Assembly: GCA_000169115.1 (NCBI GenBank)
Contig: AAVV01000020.1
Span: 1 to 35,841 of the forward strand
Source of the DNA: a marine gamma proteobacterium HTCC2080
GTDB taxonomy: Bacteria; Pseudomonadota; Gammaproteobacteria; Pseudomonadales; Halieaceae
Reading direction: 5' to 3'
Length of the DNA stretch: 35,841 bases
Shown here: piece after piece, positions 1 through 9,020 of the stretch
Layout of the letters: every line of letters begins with the position of its first letter
Position numbering within the stretch: position 1 is the first letter of the stretch
The notes under the pieces: model-generated
Seen by the model: the letters and a program-made list of their open reading frames with translations, nothing else
The model's database searches: none
Told to the model about the DNA's origin: nothing
Position numbers and translations under genes: made by a program

Positions 1-788
1 AGTTTGTCGAGAAAGCTATCGCCATTGAAGCTGAACGACAACAAGATGTGCTGGAATCTGGGGGTACGATAACCCAAGAAACTCGCCTTTATGACGCCGA
101 CAAAAACGAGACCCGGGCAATGCGGTCAAAAGAGGTTGCCAACGACTACCGCTATTTTCCCGAGCCCGATTTGCTCCCTATTATTATCGATGACGAATAC
201 ATTAACGCCATCAAGAGCGCTTTACCGGAGCTTCCGAGAATCAAGCGGTCACGTTTTATGAGCGAGTATGAGCTGAGCCAGTATGATGCTGCACTACTTG
301 TCGACACTCCCACTCTGGCTAACTATTTCGAGACAGCAGCAATCAAAAGCGCAGCACCAAAATTAACGGCCAACTGGATATTGGGCGACCTTGCCGCCGC
401 CTTAAATCGCGAAAATTCAGATATTGATGAATCGCCTGTCTCAGCTGAAGCTCTAGCAGGGCTCATTACTCGAATAGCAGACAGCACCTTGTCTAGCAAA
501 TTAGCGAAACAAGTGTTCGAGGGATTGTGGCAACACGAAGGTACTGCCGATGCCATTATTGAAGCCCGAGGCTTGAAGCAAGTAACCGATACCGGAGCGC
601 TCGAGGCCATGGTCGATCAAGTGATAGCAGATCATCCCGAACAGGTCACCCAATACCGCGCCGCCGATGAGAATAAGCAGAAAAAGCTGACTGGATTTTT
701 TGTAGGGCAAGTCATGAAGGCTTCCAAAGGACAGGCTAACCCCCAGCTGCTGAACACACTCTTAGTATCAAAGCTAAGAGAGTCCTGA
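1..788 (+). CDS. gatB: Asp/Glu-tRNA(Asn/Gln) amidotransferase subunit B, C-terminal part
   Basis: The gene enters from upstream; the first complete codon in frame is at position 3. GatB is the kinase/tRNA-recruiting subunit of the GatCAB amidotransferase, which converts Glu-tRNA(Gln) to Gln-tRNA(Gln) and Asp-tRNA(Asn) to Asn-tRNA(Asn) in the cytoplasm. The visible part holds the end of the catalytic cradle (ETRLYDADKNETRAMRSKE, then NDYRYFPEPDLLP, a very conserved GatB stretch) followed by the helical and YqeY-like tail domain that ends near LLVSKLRES. The GTG at 48 is an internal valine codon, not a start, because the frame stays open and homologous upstream of it. It converges with the Smr gene, with 20 bases between the two stops. 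Recognition is firm. Confidence 0.95.
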   Translation, partial: FVEKAIAIEAERQQDVLESGGTITQETRLYDADKNETRAMRSKEVANDYRYFPEPDLLPIIIDDEYINAIKSALPELPRIKRSRFMSEYELSQYDAALLVDTPTLANYFETAAIKSAAPKLTANWILGDLAAALNRENSDIDESPVSAEALAGLITRIADSTLSSKLAKQVFEGLWQHEGTADAIIEARGLKQVTDTGALEAMVDQVIADHPEQVTQYRAADENKQKKLTGFFVGQVMKASKGQANPQLLNTLLVSKLRES

Positions 789-808
789 GGCTGCGAAAAT
801 TTGCTGGG

Positions 809-1441
809 TTAATCAGCCGGTCGATCATAAGGCACGCGTCCTTTGAGAAAACGCTCTCTATTTTCGCGCTTCTTCTGAAGACTTTTGCGCAACAGAACAT
901 AAACCGCACCCGTACCGCCATGAACAGCCTGAGCAGAGTGGAATGCCTGAACTTCCTCTAATTGCTGCAACCAGTGTTTAACGTAGCCTTTCAAAACAGC
1001 GGTTTTTTCCTGCTCAGTCTTGCGCTGCCCTTTGCCATGAAGAATGAGTACTGTCCGCAGTCCATACTGCATGGCATCCTGAATAAAACTGTGCACATCC
1101 ATCCGGGCCTGCTTTACTGAAAGCCGATGCAGATCTAGTCGTGCATCAATTTCATAGCGACCCTGTCTGAGCTTTTTATAAACGCCGTGCTGAATACCGG
1201 GGCGCTTAAACGCCAGCACGTACCAGGCGTCGAGGGGTTCAACACCCTCATCAACTAATGAATTCAGAAGCCCCTCGGGCTCGCCTTCAGCGGCCAACCT
1301 GCGAGCTTCACCGTCTCCTTCATTCACTTTTCGCAGCAGACGCTCCCTCGCATCACGCTTGAGCGGCGTGACCCCCAACATCTCCTCCTGAAAAAACTCA
1401 TCATCTGACACAATCTTGCCCCACAAATTAGTGCTCAGCAC
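809..1441 (-). CDS. Smr-domain protein (SmrA/SmrB-like putative endonuclease)
   Basis: A 210-residue protein with a C-terminal Smr domain, the small MutS-related fold found in nucleases acting on DNA or on mRNA of stalled ribosomes. The three hallmarks are present in order: LDLH at residues 102-105, HGKG at 135-138, and HGGTGAVYVLLR at about 174-185. The N-terminal ~95 residues are charged and helical, as in stand-alone gamma-proteobacterial Smr proteins (E. coli SmrA is about 187 aa). The start is uncertain: the listed GTG at 1441 and a second GTG at 1411 are both possible, and neither has a strong ribosome-binding site. Its start lies 36 bases from the divergent cysZ start, so the two may share a promoter region. 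The family is secure; the nucleic-acid target cannot be read from sequence. Confidence 0.85.
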   Translation of the reverse strand: MLSTNLWGKIVSDDEFFQEEMLGVTPLKRDARERLLRKVNEGDGEARRLAAEGEPEGLLNSLVDEGVEPLDAWYVLAFKRPGIQHGVYKKLRQGRYEIDARLDLHRLSVKQARMDVHSFIQDAMQYGLRTVLILHGKGQRKTEQEKTAVLKGYVKHWLQQLEEVQAFHSAQAVHGGTGAVYVLLRKSLQKKRENRERFLKGRVPYDRPAD

Positions 1442-1477
1442 TTTATACTGACGGACAGATCAGGGAGGATCAAACAT

Positions 1478-2215
1478 ATGAAGGGAAATTTGGTCACAGG
1501 CGCAGGGTATTTCTTCCGTGGGTTAGCCATGCTGACGGACTCACGACTGCGTGCTTTCGTTATCTTGCCATTGATCGCCAACATAAGCCTGTTTGTTCTG
1601 TTTGGCGCTGCGGCTTGGGGCCTAGTAGACGGATTGATTCAGGCGACCGAGGCCACGCTGCCAAGCTGGCTAGGTTTTCTAACCTGGTTAATCGCCCCCC
1701 TGCTATGGCTAATGGGTGGCTTGGCTACCGGATACCTTTCAACTCTAATAGTTCTGGTAATGACCTCACCGTTTCACGCACTTTTGGCGGAAAAGGTTGA
1801 AGAGCTGGTAACAGGGCAACCGGTTCCGGCACTCGAAGGACTCGGTAACGCGATTCTTGCGCTACCCCGGGGAATTTTTCGAGAAATTCGCAAAATTTTT
1901 TATTACATTCCTCTGGCTCTATTGGTTCTGATTGTGACCGTTATTCCCGGTCTTCAAGCTTTTGCTCCGCTGCTCTGGTTTGCCTTGGGTGCTTGGATGA
2001 TGGGATTGCAGTTCATGGACTACCCCATGGATAACCATCGCCTGAGCTTTTCAGATGTAAAAGAAGCTTGCGCCTCTCGACGCCTCAGCAGTTTGGGCTT
2101 AGGTGGAGTGGTGGCCTTTGTTGCCGGCATACCGCTCGTGAACCTCGTCGTCATACCAGCGGCGGTCGTCGGGGCAACCTTGATGTGGTGCGAAGAGCTG
2201 CGGCACCACCAATAA
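1478..2215 (+). CDS. cysZ: Sulfate transporter CysZ
   Basis: A 245-residue inner-membrane protein close to the usual CysZ length (about 250). CysZ imports sulfate for cysteine synthesis. The start resembles the family (GAGYFFRGLAMLTDSRLRAF), followed by long hydrophobic segments around residues 25-50, 65-100, 140-175 and 205-235. The conserved interior helix with MDYPMDNHRLSF is also present. A strong Shine-Dalgarno (GGGAGG at 1463-1468) precedes the ATG. It converges with rhlB, with 9 bases between the stops. No sulfate-assimilation genes are adjacent. Identification rests on whole-length family resemblance. Confidence 0.9.
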   Translation: MKGNLVTGAGYFFRGLAMLTDSRLRAFVILPLIANISLFVLFGAAAWGLVDGLIQATEATLPSWLGFLTWLIAPLLWLMGGLATGYLSTLIVLVMTSPFHALLAEKVEELVTGQPVPALEGLGNAILALPRGIFREIRKIFYYIPLALLVLIVTVIPGLQAFAPLLWFALGAWMMGLQFMDYPMDNHRLSFSDVKEACASRRLSSLGLGGVVAFVAGIPLVNLVVIPAAVVGATLMWCEELRHHQ

Positions 2216-2224
2216 GGCTGATCG

Positions 2225-3454
2225 TCAGTCGAGCAAGTCTGCCGGCGGTGACACACACTTAAGGCGCTCGCCTAACAAGGTTTCAATATCAGGCAGCAAA
2301 AAGGCATCGTCTTCGCTGGCAAAACTAATCGAAATACCCGTCGCTCCGGCACGGCCTGTGCGTCCGATGCGATGCACATAATCCTCGGGGTCTTCGGGGA
2401 GGTTGTAGTTAACAACGTGACTAACCCCATCTACGTGAATACCCCGCCCAGCAACGTCGGTAGCCACTAACACGGCGATCTTGCCCGATTTAAAATCTGC
2501 GAGGGTCTTGGTGCGGCGCGCCTGAGTAATTTCGCCTGATAAAATGCCGCAAGAGATACCAGCCTTGCGCAACTTTTCATGCAGTGATCGAACTTGATCG
2601 CGCCTATTGGCAAAGACAATTGTCGATACAGCGTCTGGACCGCGAAGCACCTTGAGCAACACTTTAAGACGCTCATGACTCGTTACCAAATACACACGCT
2701 GGTCTACCGTTGCTGTTGCAACGCGCTCTGGCTCGATTTCAACGGTAACCGGATCGAAGGTCCATTGTTGTGCGAGATTAAGAATATCTTGGGTAAAGGT
2801 GGCCGAGAACAACAAGGTTTGACGGTCTTCCTTTCGAGGGGTCGCCCTGACAATCCGTTTAACCTGAGGAATAAAGCCCATGTCTAACATTCGGTCGGCT
2901 TCATCAAGGACTAAAGTTTCAACGCGGTCGAGAAAAAGATCCCGACGCTGCATAAAATCAATCAATCGACCCGGAGTTGCTACCACTAGATCAACGACAC
3001 GAGATTGCACTTTAGCCAGCTGCTTTTGGTAATCTGCGCCGCCGATCATGGTGACAGTTTGCAGCCCGGTAAACTTACCCAAGTCCTCAGCATCAGCGGC
3101 AATCTGCATGACCAACTCACGCGTTGGCGCAATAATTACCGCACGGGGTTCGGCCAAATAACGCTCACCCTCGGGTGGATTGCAGAGCAAATCATTGAAA
3201 ATGGTAATAAGAAAAGCTGCCGTCTTACCGGTGCCCGTCTGGGCCTTGCCGATGGCATCGTGCCCCTGCAAAGTGTGGGGCAAAATTTTCGCCTGTATCG
3301 GCGAGCAGTACTGAAAGCCCAGCTCGGCGACCCCTCGTAACAGGGAGTCCTGTAAGTCGAGATCATGAAAGCGGGTCTTGTCGTCAACAGCCTCGACGAC
3401 AAACTCACTTGGGCTCCAGGACTTGGACTCTTCGGCGCGGTTAGATTTGCTCAA
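2225..3454 (-). CDS. rhlB: ATP-dependent DEAD-box RNA helicase RhlB
   Basis: A 409-residue DEAD-box helicase with all core motifs: Q motif near GFQYCSPIQ, Walker A AQTGTGKT (71-78), PTREL (110-114), DEAD (184-187), SAT (217-219), and HRIGRTGR (361-368). The 'EYCSPIQ...[17 protein letters not shown]' context and the C-terminal ELLG/PPADLL ending match RhlB rather than RhlE or SrmB. In E. coli RhlB is the helicase of the RNA degradosome, unwinding mRNA for RNase E and PNPase. The first ~25 residues are a short charged extension. The ATG start is the only candidate before the Q motif, and it diverges from the MATE gene. Confidence is high for the helicase and good for the RhlB subgroup. Confidence 0.9.
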   Translation of the reverse strand: MSKSNRAEESKSWSPSEFVVEAVDDKTRFHDLDLQDSLLRGVAELGFQYCSPIQAKILPHTLQGHDAIGKAQTGTGKTAAFLITIFNDLLCNPPEGERYLAEPRAVIIAPTRELVMQIAADAEDLGKFTGLQTVTMIGGADYQKQLAKVQSRVVDLVVATPGRLIDFMQRRDLFLDRVETLVLDEADRMLDMGFIPQVKRIVRATPRKEDRQTLLFSATFTQDILNLAQQWTFDPVTVEIEPERVATATVDQRVYLVTSHERLKVLLKVLRGPDAVSTIVFANRRDQVRSLHEKLRKAGISCGILSGEITQARRTKTLADFKSGKIAVLVATDVAGRGIHVDGVSHVVNYNLPEDPEDYVHRIGRTGRAGATGISISFASEDDAFLLPDIETLLGERLKCVSPPADLLD

Positions 3455-3539
3455 AATTGAACTCAGTAAAAAGTGCGGTGAGGGAGTCTAGCACAGCTTA
3501 AGCCGTGCTAAATTGTGCGGGTTAAGGAGGCACCTCAAA

Positions 3540-4925
3540 TTGGCTGCAGCAAAATTAATGACGGTTACGCTCTTCCGGCGAGAAATGCGGCAATTGCTAC
3601 GCTTTGCTTTTCCGTTATTTATTGCCCAGAGCGCGCAAATGGGCACCGGCGTGGTCGATACCATCATGGCCGCCCGCTACGGTGAGCAAGATCTTGCGGC
3701 AATTTCGATAGGCATCAATATTTGGCTTCCGGTCTATCTCCTCATCTTAGGCACGGTATTCGCCACCGCCACCATCGTGGCTCAAGACTTTGGGGGCGGA
3801 CGAATAGAGAAAATACGCCAACAGCTGCCTCAGTCACTCTGGGTGGCTGTATTCCTTGGCCTGACCTTGAGCCCAGCAATTTGGTACGCGGGTCCCATTT
3901 TAGACTTGCTGGGTCTCAACCCCACAACCCGGCAGCTTGCTCTCGATTACGCGCAAATGGTTGCTCTGGGCATGCCAGCAACGGCCATTTTTCAAGCCCT
4001 CCGTTATCACACGCAAGGGCTGGGTATTACACAGCCATTTGCCTTCGCTGCCGTTGCTGGCTTTTTAATAAATGTGCCTCTGAACTACGCCTTCATATTT
4101 GGTGAGTGGGGTGCGCCCGAGCTGGGCGCCAAGGGCTGTGGCATCGCTACGGCAATCTCCATGTGGTTAAGCGTTTTTCTAATTGGTGCTTATGTGCTGC
4201 GCAGCAAAAAAATTCGGCTCTATTTGCCCGAATGGAAACCTGTCGCCCCCGACTGGGCGAAAATTCGCGAAATTTTATCCGTCGGCGCACCGATTGGCCT
4301 CACCTTCTTTCTGGAAATGGGCGTTTTCAGTGTCATCGCGCTGTTGGTTGCGAGCTTAGGCGATACCGCCATTTCAGCTCATCAGATCGCCTTCAATGTG
4401 TGGGATTTGTACTACATACCCATGCTGGCAATAGGCACCGCCATGTCAACACGCATTGGTCATGCTATTGGCGCGGGTTGGCGTGAAGGCATTTATCGCG
4501 CCATGATAGTGGGGGGGGCCATATCTGCTGTAGTGGCGATAGGCACTATGCTCATTTTATTGAGTTTTCCTGGCGCAATTATTGGCATCTACACCGATGC
4601 GCCGGATATTCAGTTGCTGGCAACGCGACTGCTCACTCTTTCAGCATTTTTCATCCTCATTGACGGCGCCCAAATCGTGGGCTCATTTATTTTGCGCGCT
4701 TACAAAGAAACTCAGTTCCCTTTCATTATGATGGTCGTGTCCTATTGGCTGGTCGCTTTACCCTTGGGTTGGTGGCTAGGAATAGAGGTACCCGACAATC
4801 CCAACGACGGTGCCGCAGGCTTCTGGTATGCAACTATTACTGGAATCAGCGTCTGCACCGTATTGATTGGCGCCAGAATATGGGTGATTTTACGTCGGGA
4901 ACTGCCTAGCACTGCCGCCGAATAA
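3540..4925 (+). CDS. MATE family multidrug/Na+ efflux pump (NorM-like)
   Basis: A multidrug and toxin extrusion transporter of about 461 residues with roughly twelve hydrophobic segments in two related halves. Family signatures include FPLFIAQSAQMGTGVVDTIMAARYG near the N-terminus, LNYAFIFGEWGAPELGAKGCGIATAIS in the middle, and SAHQIAFNVWDLYYIPMLAIGTAMSTRIG in the second half. These pumps use H+ or Na+ gradients to export cationic drugs. The start is set by the Shine-Dalgarno AAGGAGG at 3524-3530, which sits nine bases before TTG 3540. The upstream TTG at 3513 lies before that site, and the ATG at 3558 is further away. Its stop is 12 bases from the stop of the converging moeB-like gene. The drug or ion substrate cannot be told. 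Confidence 0.9.
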   Translation: MAAAKLMTVTLFRREMRQLLRFAFPLFIAQSAQMGTGVVDTIMAARYGEQDLAAISIGINIWLPVYLLILGTVFATATIVAQDFGGGRIEKIRQQLPQSLWVAVFLGLTLSPAIWYAGPILDLLGLNPTTRQLALDYAQMVALGMPATAIFQALRYHTQGLGITQPFAFAAVAGFLINVPLNYAFIFGEWGAPELGAKGCGIATAISMWLSVFLIGAYVLRSKKIRLYLPEWKPVAPDWAKIREILSVGAPIGLTFFLEMGVFSVIALLVASLGDTAISAHQIAFNVWDLYYIPMLAIGTAMSTRIGHAIGAGWREGIYRAMIVGGAISAVVAIGTMLILLSFPGAIIGIYTDAPDIQLLATRLLTLSAFFILIDGAQIVGSFILRAYKETQFPFIMMVVSYWLVALPLGWWLGIEVPDNPNDGAAGFWYATITGISVCTVLIGARIWVILRRELPSTAAE

Positions 4926-4937
4926 GATTGCCTAGGT

Positions 4938-5702
4938 TTATTGCGATTGGGTCTTTAAATCGGGATCACACACTCCACAACCAACTCGCTTCGGTAACGG
5001 CAGTGAGGCCGTTGTATCGGCCCTGAAGTCATATTGACGCAGCATTCCCCAGGGTACCTCGGCAACGCCGGTTAGAGCCCCTAGAACATCGAGAACCTGC
5101 CTAAGTGCAACCGTCGCCACAACCGGTCCTAAAATACCTAAAGTTGCGCACCCCCCGGCCTCTTCCGTCGTTTTCTGAGGTGCCAGACAGTGATAACAGC
5201 CCTCCCCCCGCGACCCAGTAAAGGCAACATTTTGCCCCGCCATTTGCACCGCAGCGCCCATAAACCAGGGCAGAGCCTTTTCCGCAGTAAAACGATCAAT
5301 GAGCAACCTGGTGGCGTGGTTATCCGTTCCATCAACCACTGCATCGACCGCCGTTACTAGCGAAGCCCCCGAGAGTTCGTCAAAGGATATTGGGTAATGC
5401 GTTACTCTAACTGCGCTGTTCATGCGGCCCAATCGCTCGGCTAGAACCTCAGCTTTAAACCGCCCAACGTCATCCTCGGTATAGGCAATCTGGCGCGGCA
5501 GATTACTCAGCTCAATGCGATCGGCGTCGACCAGCGCCAAGTGGCCAATACCCGCAGCTGCCAAGTATTGGGCGGCCAAGGCGCCCAAACCACCACAACC
5601 CACAATGAGCACCGATGCCGAACTTAAGACCTCTTGGCCCTCAAGTTCAAAACCGGGAACAAGCAGTTGCCGCGAATACCGCTCAAGCTCGTTGTCGTTC
5701 AT
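4938..5702 (-). CDS. moeB: Molybdopterin-synthase adenylyltransferase-like protein (MoeB/ThiF/HesA family)
   Basis: A 254-residue E1-like enzyme that adenylates the C-terminal glycine of a ubiquitin-fold sulfur carrier (MoaD or ThiS). The start ERYSRQLLVPGF is the classic MoeB/ThiF opening. A nucleotide-binding GCGGLG loop sits at 35-40, then VDADRIELSNLPRQ. Two zinc-binding pairs are seen, CYHC near residue 170 and CGVC at 242-245. It is the last gene of hemA-prfA-prmC-moeB and its ATG overlaps the prmC stop by four bases, indicating translational coupling. There is no C-terminal rhodanese domain, so it is the short bacterial form. It could serve molybdopterin or thiazole synthesis; no moa or thi gene is in the window. 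Confidence 0.85.
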   Translation of the reverse strand: MNDNELERYSRQLLVPGFELEGQEVLSSASVLIVGCGGLGALAAQYLAAAGIGHLALVDADRIELSNLPRQIAYTEDDVGRFKAEVLAERLGRMNSAVRVTHYPISFDELSGASLVTAVDAVVDGTDNHATRLLIDRFTAEKALPWFMGAAVQMAGQNVAFTGSRGEGCYHCLAPQKTTEEAGGCATLGILGPVVATVALRQVLDVLGALTGVAEVPWGMLRQYDFRADTTASLPLPKRVGCGVCDPDLKTQSQ

Positions 5703-6514
5703 AAGGGCTTATGCCCCCCCGTCACTCGCTCACGCCCCGCGAGATCTCGCCGGGTCTCTACCGCCTGCCAACCATGGGTTACCAAAAGATCACGAACGTC
5801 AGGCCCCTGATCCCAACCGTGTTCAAGCAACATCCAACCACCGGGCCCAAGTGCCGACTGCCCATCGGCGACAAGCTGACGTAGCGCATGCAAACCATCA
5901 ATACCGGATGTTAGCGCCATCTTAGGCTCCGCAGGAAGATCGCCCTGATGCAAGTGGTCATCGTCCTCACGAATGTAGGGTGGGTTAGCCACAACGAGAT
6001 CAAACTCGCGCGCCGCCACAGGCTCAAACCAAGAACCCTCTAGCCACTCGACCTCCAACTGCAATTGCTGCCCGTTAGTTCGCGCCACGTTCAAAGCAGG
6101 CTGGCTCAAGTCGACAGCAGTCACCTCGCTCGTAGGAAATTCATGCTTAACCGCCAAGGCCACAGCACCGCTGCCCGTGCCCAAATCAAGACAGCGTTGC
6201 TTTGACTGCTCAGGCAGCAGCGCTACCGCCCACTGGACGAGCAATTCCGTGTCCATTCTTGGAATAAGTACGTCCGGGGTGACCTTCAGCGGCAACGACC
6301 AGAACTCCCATTGACCTAAAATATAGGCCAATGGCTCACCGGCCTGCCGTCTCTCCACCAGCCCCAAAAAATGCGCCACTCTAGACTCGGTAACCGGTTC
6401 GTCGCCATGGGCATACAACCAGCTACGATCACATTCGAAAGTTTGGAAAAGAAGTAGTTCTGACTCCTTTTGAGGCAGCCGCGCCTCTTTAACCAGAGTC
6501 TGAAGCGTGGTCAC
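5699..6514 (-). CDS. prmC: Peptide chain release factor N5-glutamine methyltransferase
   Basis: PrmC (HemK) methylates the glutamine of the GGQ motif of release factors RF1 and RF2, raising termination efficiency. The 271 residues match the usual length. The N-terminal helical domain is followed by a Rossmann methyltransferase with the SAM loop DLGTGSG (110-116) and the catalytic NPPY motif (177-180). It starts with GTG, overlapping the prfA stop as GTGA, and its own stop overlaps the ATG of the moeB-like gene. Lying directly behind its substrate gene prfA is the standard arrangement. Confidence 0.96.
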   Translation of the reverse strand: MTTLQTLVKEARLPQKESELLLFQTFECDRSWLYAHGDEPVTESRVAHFLGLVERRQAGEPLAYILGQWEFWSLPLKVTPDVLIPRMDTELLVQWAVALLPEQSKQRCLDLGTGSGAVALAVKHEFPTSEVTAVDLSQPALNVARTNGQQLQLEVEWLEGSWFEPVAAREFDLVVANPPYIREDDDHLHQGDLPAEPKMALTSGIDGLHALRQLVADGQSALGPGGWMLLEHGWDQGPDVRDLLVTHGWQAVETRRDLAGRERVTGGHKPL

Positions 6515-7599
6515 TCAGCCGAACCGAGGGCGGCCAATAAATCGGCTTGGTGCTCGGTCCTTAGCGGTTGCACCAGTGCATCGAGCTGGCCCTGAACGAT
6601 CTCATCGAGCTTGTAGAGTGTTAAATTAATCCGATGGTCGGTCACACGGCCCTGGGGAAAATTGTAGGTGCGAATACGCTCCGAACGATCACCACTGCCC
6701 ACAAGATTGCGACGCTCCGCGGCCTGCTCACTGTGCGCCTTGTCTTCGGCGGCGGTCAGCAGGCGAGCAGACAATAATGACATCGCCCGGGCCCGATTTT
6801 TATGTTGCGACCGCTCATCCTGGCACTCTACGACCACGCCAGTTGGTAAGTGTGTAATCCGAACCGCAGAATCTGTGGTGTTAACGTGTTGTCCACCGGC
6901 ACCAGAAGATCGAAACGTATCAACCCGCAGATCTTCCTTGCGAATATCAATCGCCTCGACGTCATCGGGCTCAGCCATTACCGCAACGGTGCAAGCCGAA
7001 GTATGGATTCTCCCCTGGGACTCGGTTTCAGGAACTCGTTGAACTCGGTGTGCTCCCGACTCAAATTTTAGATAGGCATAAACATCGTTACCGACAACCC
7101 GAGAAATAATTTCCTTAAAGCCACCATGATCTCCAGCGCGGTCAGAGATCGTTTCAAGACGCCAACCTTTGCTTTCAGCGTAGCGGCTGTACATTCGAAA
7201 CAGGTCCCCTGAAAAAATGGCTGCCTCGTCGCCGCCAGTTCCTGCTCTGATTTCTAAATACACGTTGTTACTGTCTCGCTTATCCCGTGGCAGCAACAGC
7301 ACCTGCAAATCTGACTCAATCTTTGCCACCAACTCCGTCGAGACGGCAAGCTCATCAGCCGCCATTTCGCGCAGCTCCGGATCAGAATCTGAAAGCATTT
7401 CCTGCGCAGCTTCAACATCAGCTGTTGCGGTACGGTAAGCCGTAAAAGCTACAACAACTTCATCAAGCTGCGAATATTCACGGGAAAGCTCGCGGAATAG
7501 ATTTGTGTCCTCAGCGGTTTCTGGGTCGCCCAGTAGCGCTGCCACTTCCTCGTGCCGATCAACGAGGCTGGCTAATTTAGCGGTTAAAGAACTCTTCAC
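6511..7599 (-). CDS. prfA: Peptide chain release factor 1
   Basis: RF1 recognises UAA and UAG stop codons and triggers peptidyl-tRNA hydrolysis. The 362-residue protein carries the peptidase motif GGQ at 235-237 within [10 protein letters not shown]. The tripeptide anticodon region is PET at 190-192 within [23 protein letters not shown]2 would have SPF here. An RF1-type N-terminal coiled domain is present. The start is GTG, and the four-base GTGA overlap with the hemA stop suggests coupled translation. The methyltransferase that modifies its GGQ glutamine is the next gene. Confidence 0.97.
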   Translation of the reverse strand: MKSSLTAKLASLVDRHEEVAALLGDPETAEDTNLFRELSREYSQLDEVVVAFTAYRTATADVEAAQEMLSDSDPELREMAADELAVSTELVAKIESDLQVLLLPRDKRDSNNVYLEIRAGTGGDEAAIFSGDLFRMYSRYAESKGWRLETISDRAGDHGGFKEIISRVVGNDVYAYLKFESGAHRVQRVPETESQGRIHTSACTVAVMAEPDDVEAIDIRKEDLRVDTFRSSGAGGQHVNTTDSAVRITHLPTGVVVECQDERSQHKNRARAMSLLSARLLTAAEDKAHSEQAAERRNLVGSGDRSERIRTYNFPQGRVTDHRINLTLYKLDEIVQGQLDALVQPLRTEHQADLLAALGSAE

Positions 7600-8906
7600 T
7601 GAAGGGTAGGATTTTCGTCTTCAGAAGACGCGCTTTCATTAAGGCCCAACAAGGCCTTGGCGCGAGTCACCTGCCCGTCATCCCCCTCACGCGCTATCTG
7701 GCGCAAGCCAGCCGTCGGTGCATGAATGAGTTTGTTGGTTAAATCTCGGGCTAAGCGGCGAATTACATCTTCCGGGGTCTCACCCCGCTCTACCGATTTT
7801 ATGGCCTTTGATAATTCAACCTCTTGTATCGCCAGCGCCGATTCGCGAAATGTTCGCACCACGTCGGCGGACTGCCGGCCCCGAAAATCTTCCTCGACAC
7901 CGACCACACCAGCATTGATGATGCCATCAGCTTTGTTGGCTTCACTCGCCCGCAGTCTCAAATTTTCAGCAATGACATCTTTCAGGTCATCGACAGAATA
8001 TAAATAGATGTCAGAAAGTTCTGAGACTTCGGGCTCAATATCCCGAGGCACGGCAAGGTCAATTAGCAACATCGGCCGATAGTGTCGCTGGCGCAGCGCA
8101 CGCTCAACGGCGCCTTTACCTAAGATCGGCAGTTGGCTCGCCGTTGAGCTAATAACAATATCTGCCTCAGGAAGCCTGTCAGGGACATCGGCTAGCATGA
8201 CAGCACTGGCATCAAACTGCTGTGCCAACGACTCGGCACGAGCCAATGTGCGGTTCGCGATAATTAAATTGCCTAAACCCGCATCGCAAAGGTGCCGTGC
8301 CACCAACTCGATAGTTTCGCCGGCGCCGAGCAACAATGCTGTGCGCTTGGAAAGATTGGAAAAAATATGCCCTGCCAAATCGACTGACGCGTATGCCACC
8401 GATACCGGATTTTCTCCAATCGCGGTATCTGTTCTAACTTTTTTTGCAATACGAAAGGCTTCGGGAAATAGTCGCTGTAACCGACTGCCAACGGCACCTG
8501 CTTCCTCAGCGACGGCGAAGGCAGACTTCAGCTGACCAAAAATCTGTGGCTCGCCCAAGACCATTGAGTTCAGTCCTGCAGCAACCCGCACAAGGTGCGT
8601 GAGGGCCTGCTTGCCATGGTGGCGATAAGTACAGGTTGATAATGCCTCACTCGGCAAACCGTGGTGTTCGGTGACCCAACTCACTAGAGCTTCGCTGGCA
8701 CTGAGTGGATCCCCGGAGGTGGGTACCACACCATAGATTTCAGTTCTGTTACACGTGGAGAGAATGACCACCTCAGTAATCGGTGCAGTAGCGAGAGCGC
8801 TGCCTAGAGCCATTGCTATGCTTTCAGGGGCAAAGGCAACCCGCTCTCTTATATCGAGAGTCGCTGAGTCATGATTAATGCCAATAGCAATCAGTTCTTG
8901 AAACAC
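7596..8906 (-). CDS. hemA: Glutamyl-tRNA reductase
   Basis: HemA reduces the glutamate of Glu-tRNA to glutamate-1-semialdehyde, the first committed step of C5 haem synthesis. The N-terminal catalytic domain has GINHDSA at 9-15 and the active-site cysteine in [10 protein letters not shown] (Cys52). The NADPH-binding domain ([16 protein letters not shown]) follows, and a C-terminal helical dimerisation domain ends the protein. At 436 residues it is slightly longer than E. coli HemA (418) because of an acidic tail. Translation starts at GTG 8906, since no in-frame ATG precedes the GINH motif and the motif sits at the expected place. It heads the four-gene operon hemA-prfA-prmC-moeB and diverges from the lipoprotein gene at 9021. 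Confidence 0.96.
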   Translation of the reverse strand: MFQELIAIGINHDSATLDIRERVAFAPESIAMALGSALATAPITEVVILSTCNRTEIYGVVPTSGDPLSASEALVSWVTEHHGLPSEALSTCTYRHHGKQALTHLVRVAAGLNSMVLGEPQIFGQLKSAFAVAEEAGAVGSRLQRLFPEAFRIAKKVRTDTAIGENPVSVAYASVDLAGHIFSNLSKRTALLLGAGETIELVARHLCDAGLGNLIIANRTLARAESLAQQFDASAVMLADVPDRLPEADIVISSTASQLPILGKGAVERALRQRHYRPMLLIDLAVPRDIEPEVSELSDIYLYSVDDLKDVIAENLRLRASEANKADGIINAGVVGVEEDFRGRQSADVVRTFRESALAIQEVELSKAIKSVERGETPEDVIRRLARDLTNKLIHAPTAGLRQIAREGDDGQVTRAKALLGLNESASSEDENPTLQ

Positions 8907-9020
8907 AGGGTCAAATTCTTCTCATTTCGAGACGCTATAATAACAGAAGAGATAGCTTCTGCCGCGTATAAAGATGCCTTCCTAATGGGTTTGGGCTCGC
9001 GGCTGTGTCATCATTGGCCC

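Noticed and set aside
758-780. CTCTTAG/CTAAGAG hairpin at the end of gatB as a terminator
   Set aside because: Short stem inside the coding end, followed by no T-run.
8871-9020. Upstream extension of the TPR lipoprotein gene by 50 codons
   Set aside because: It overlaps the hemA start and would hide the lipoprotein signal peptide that begins at 9021.
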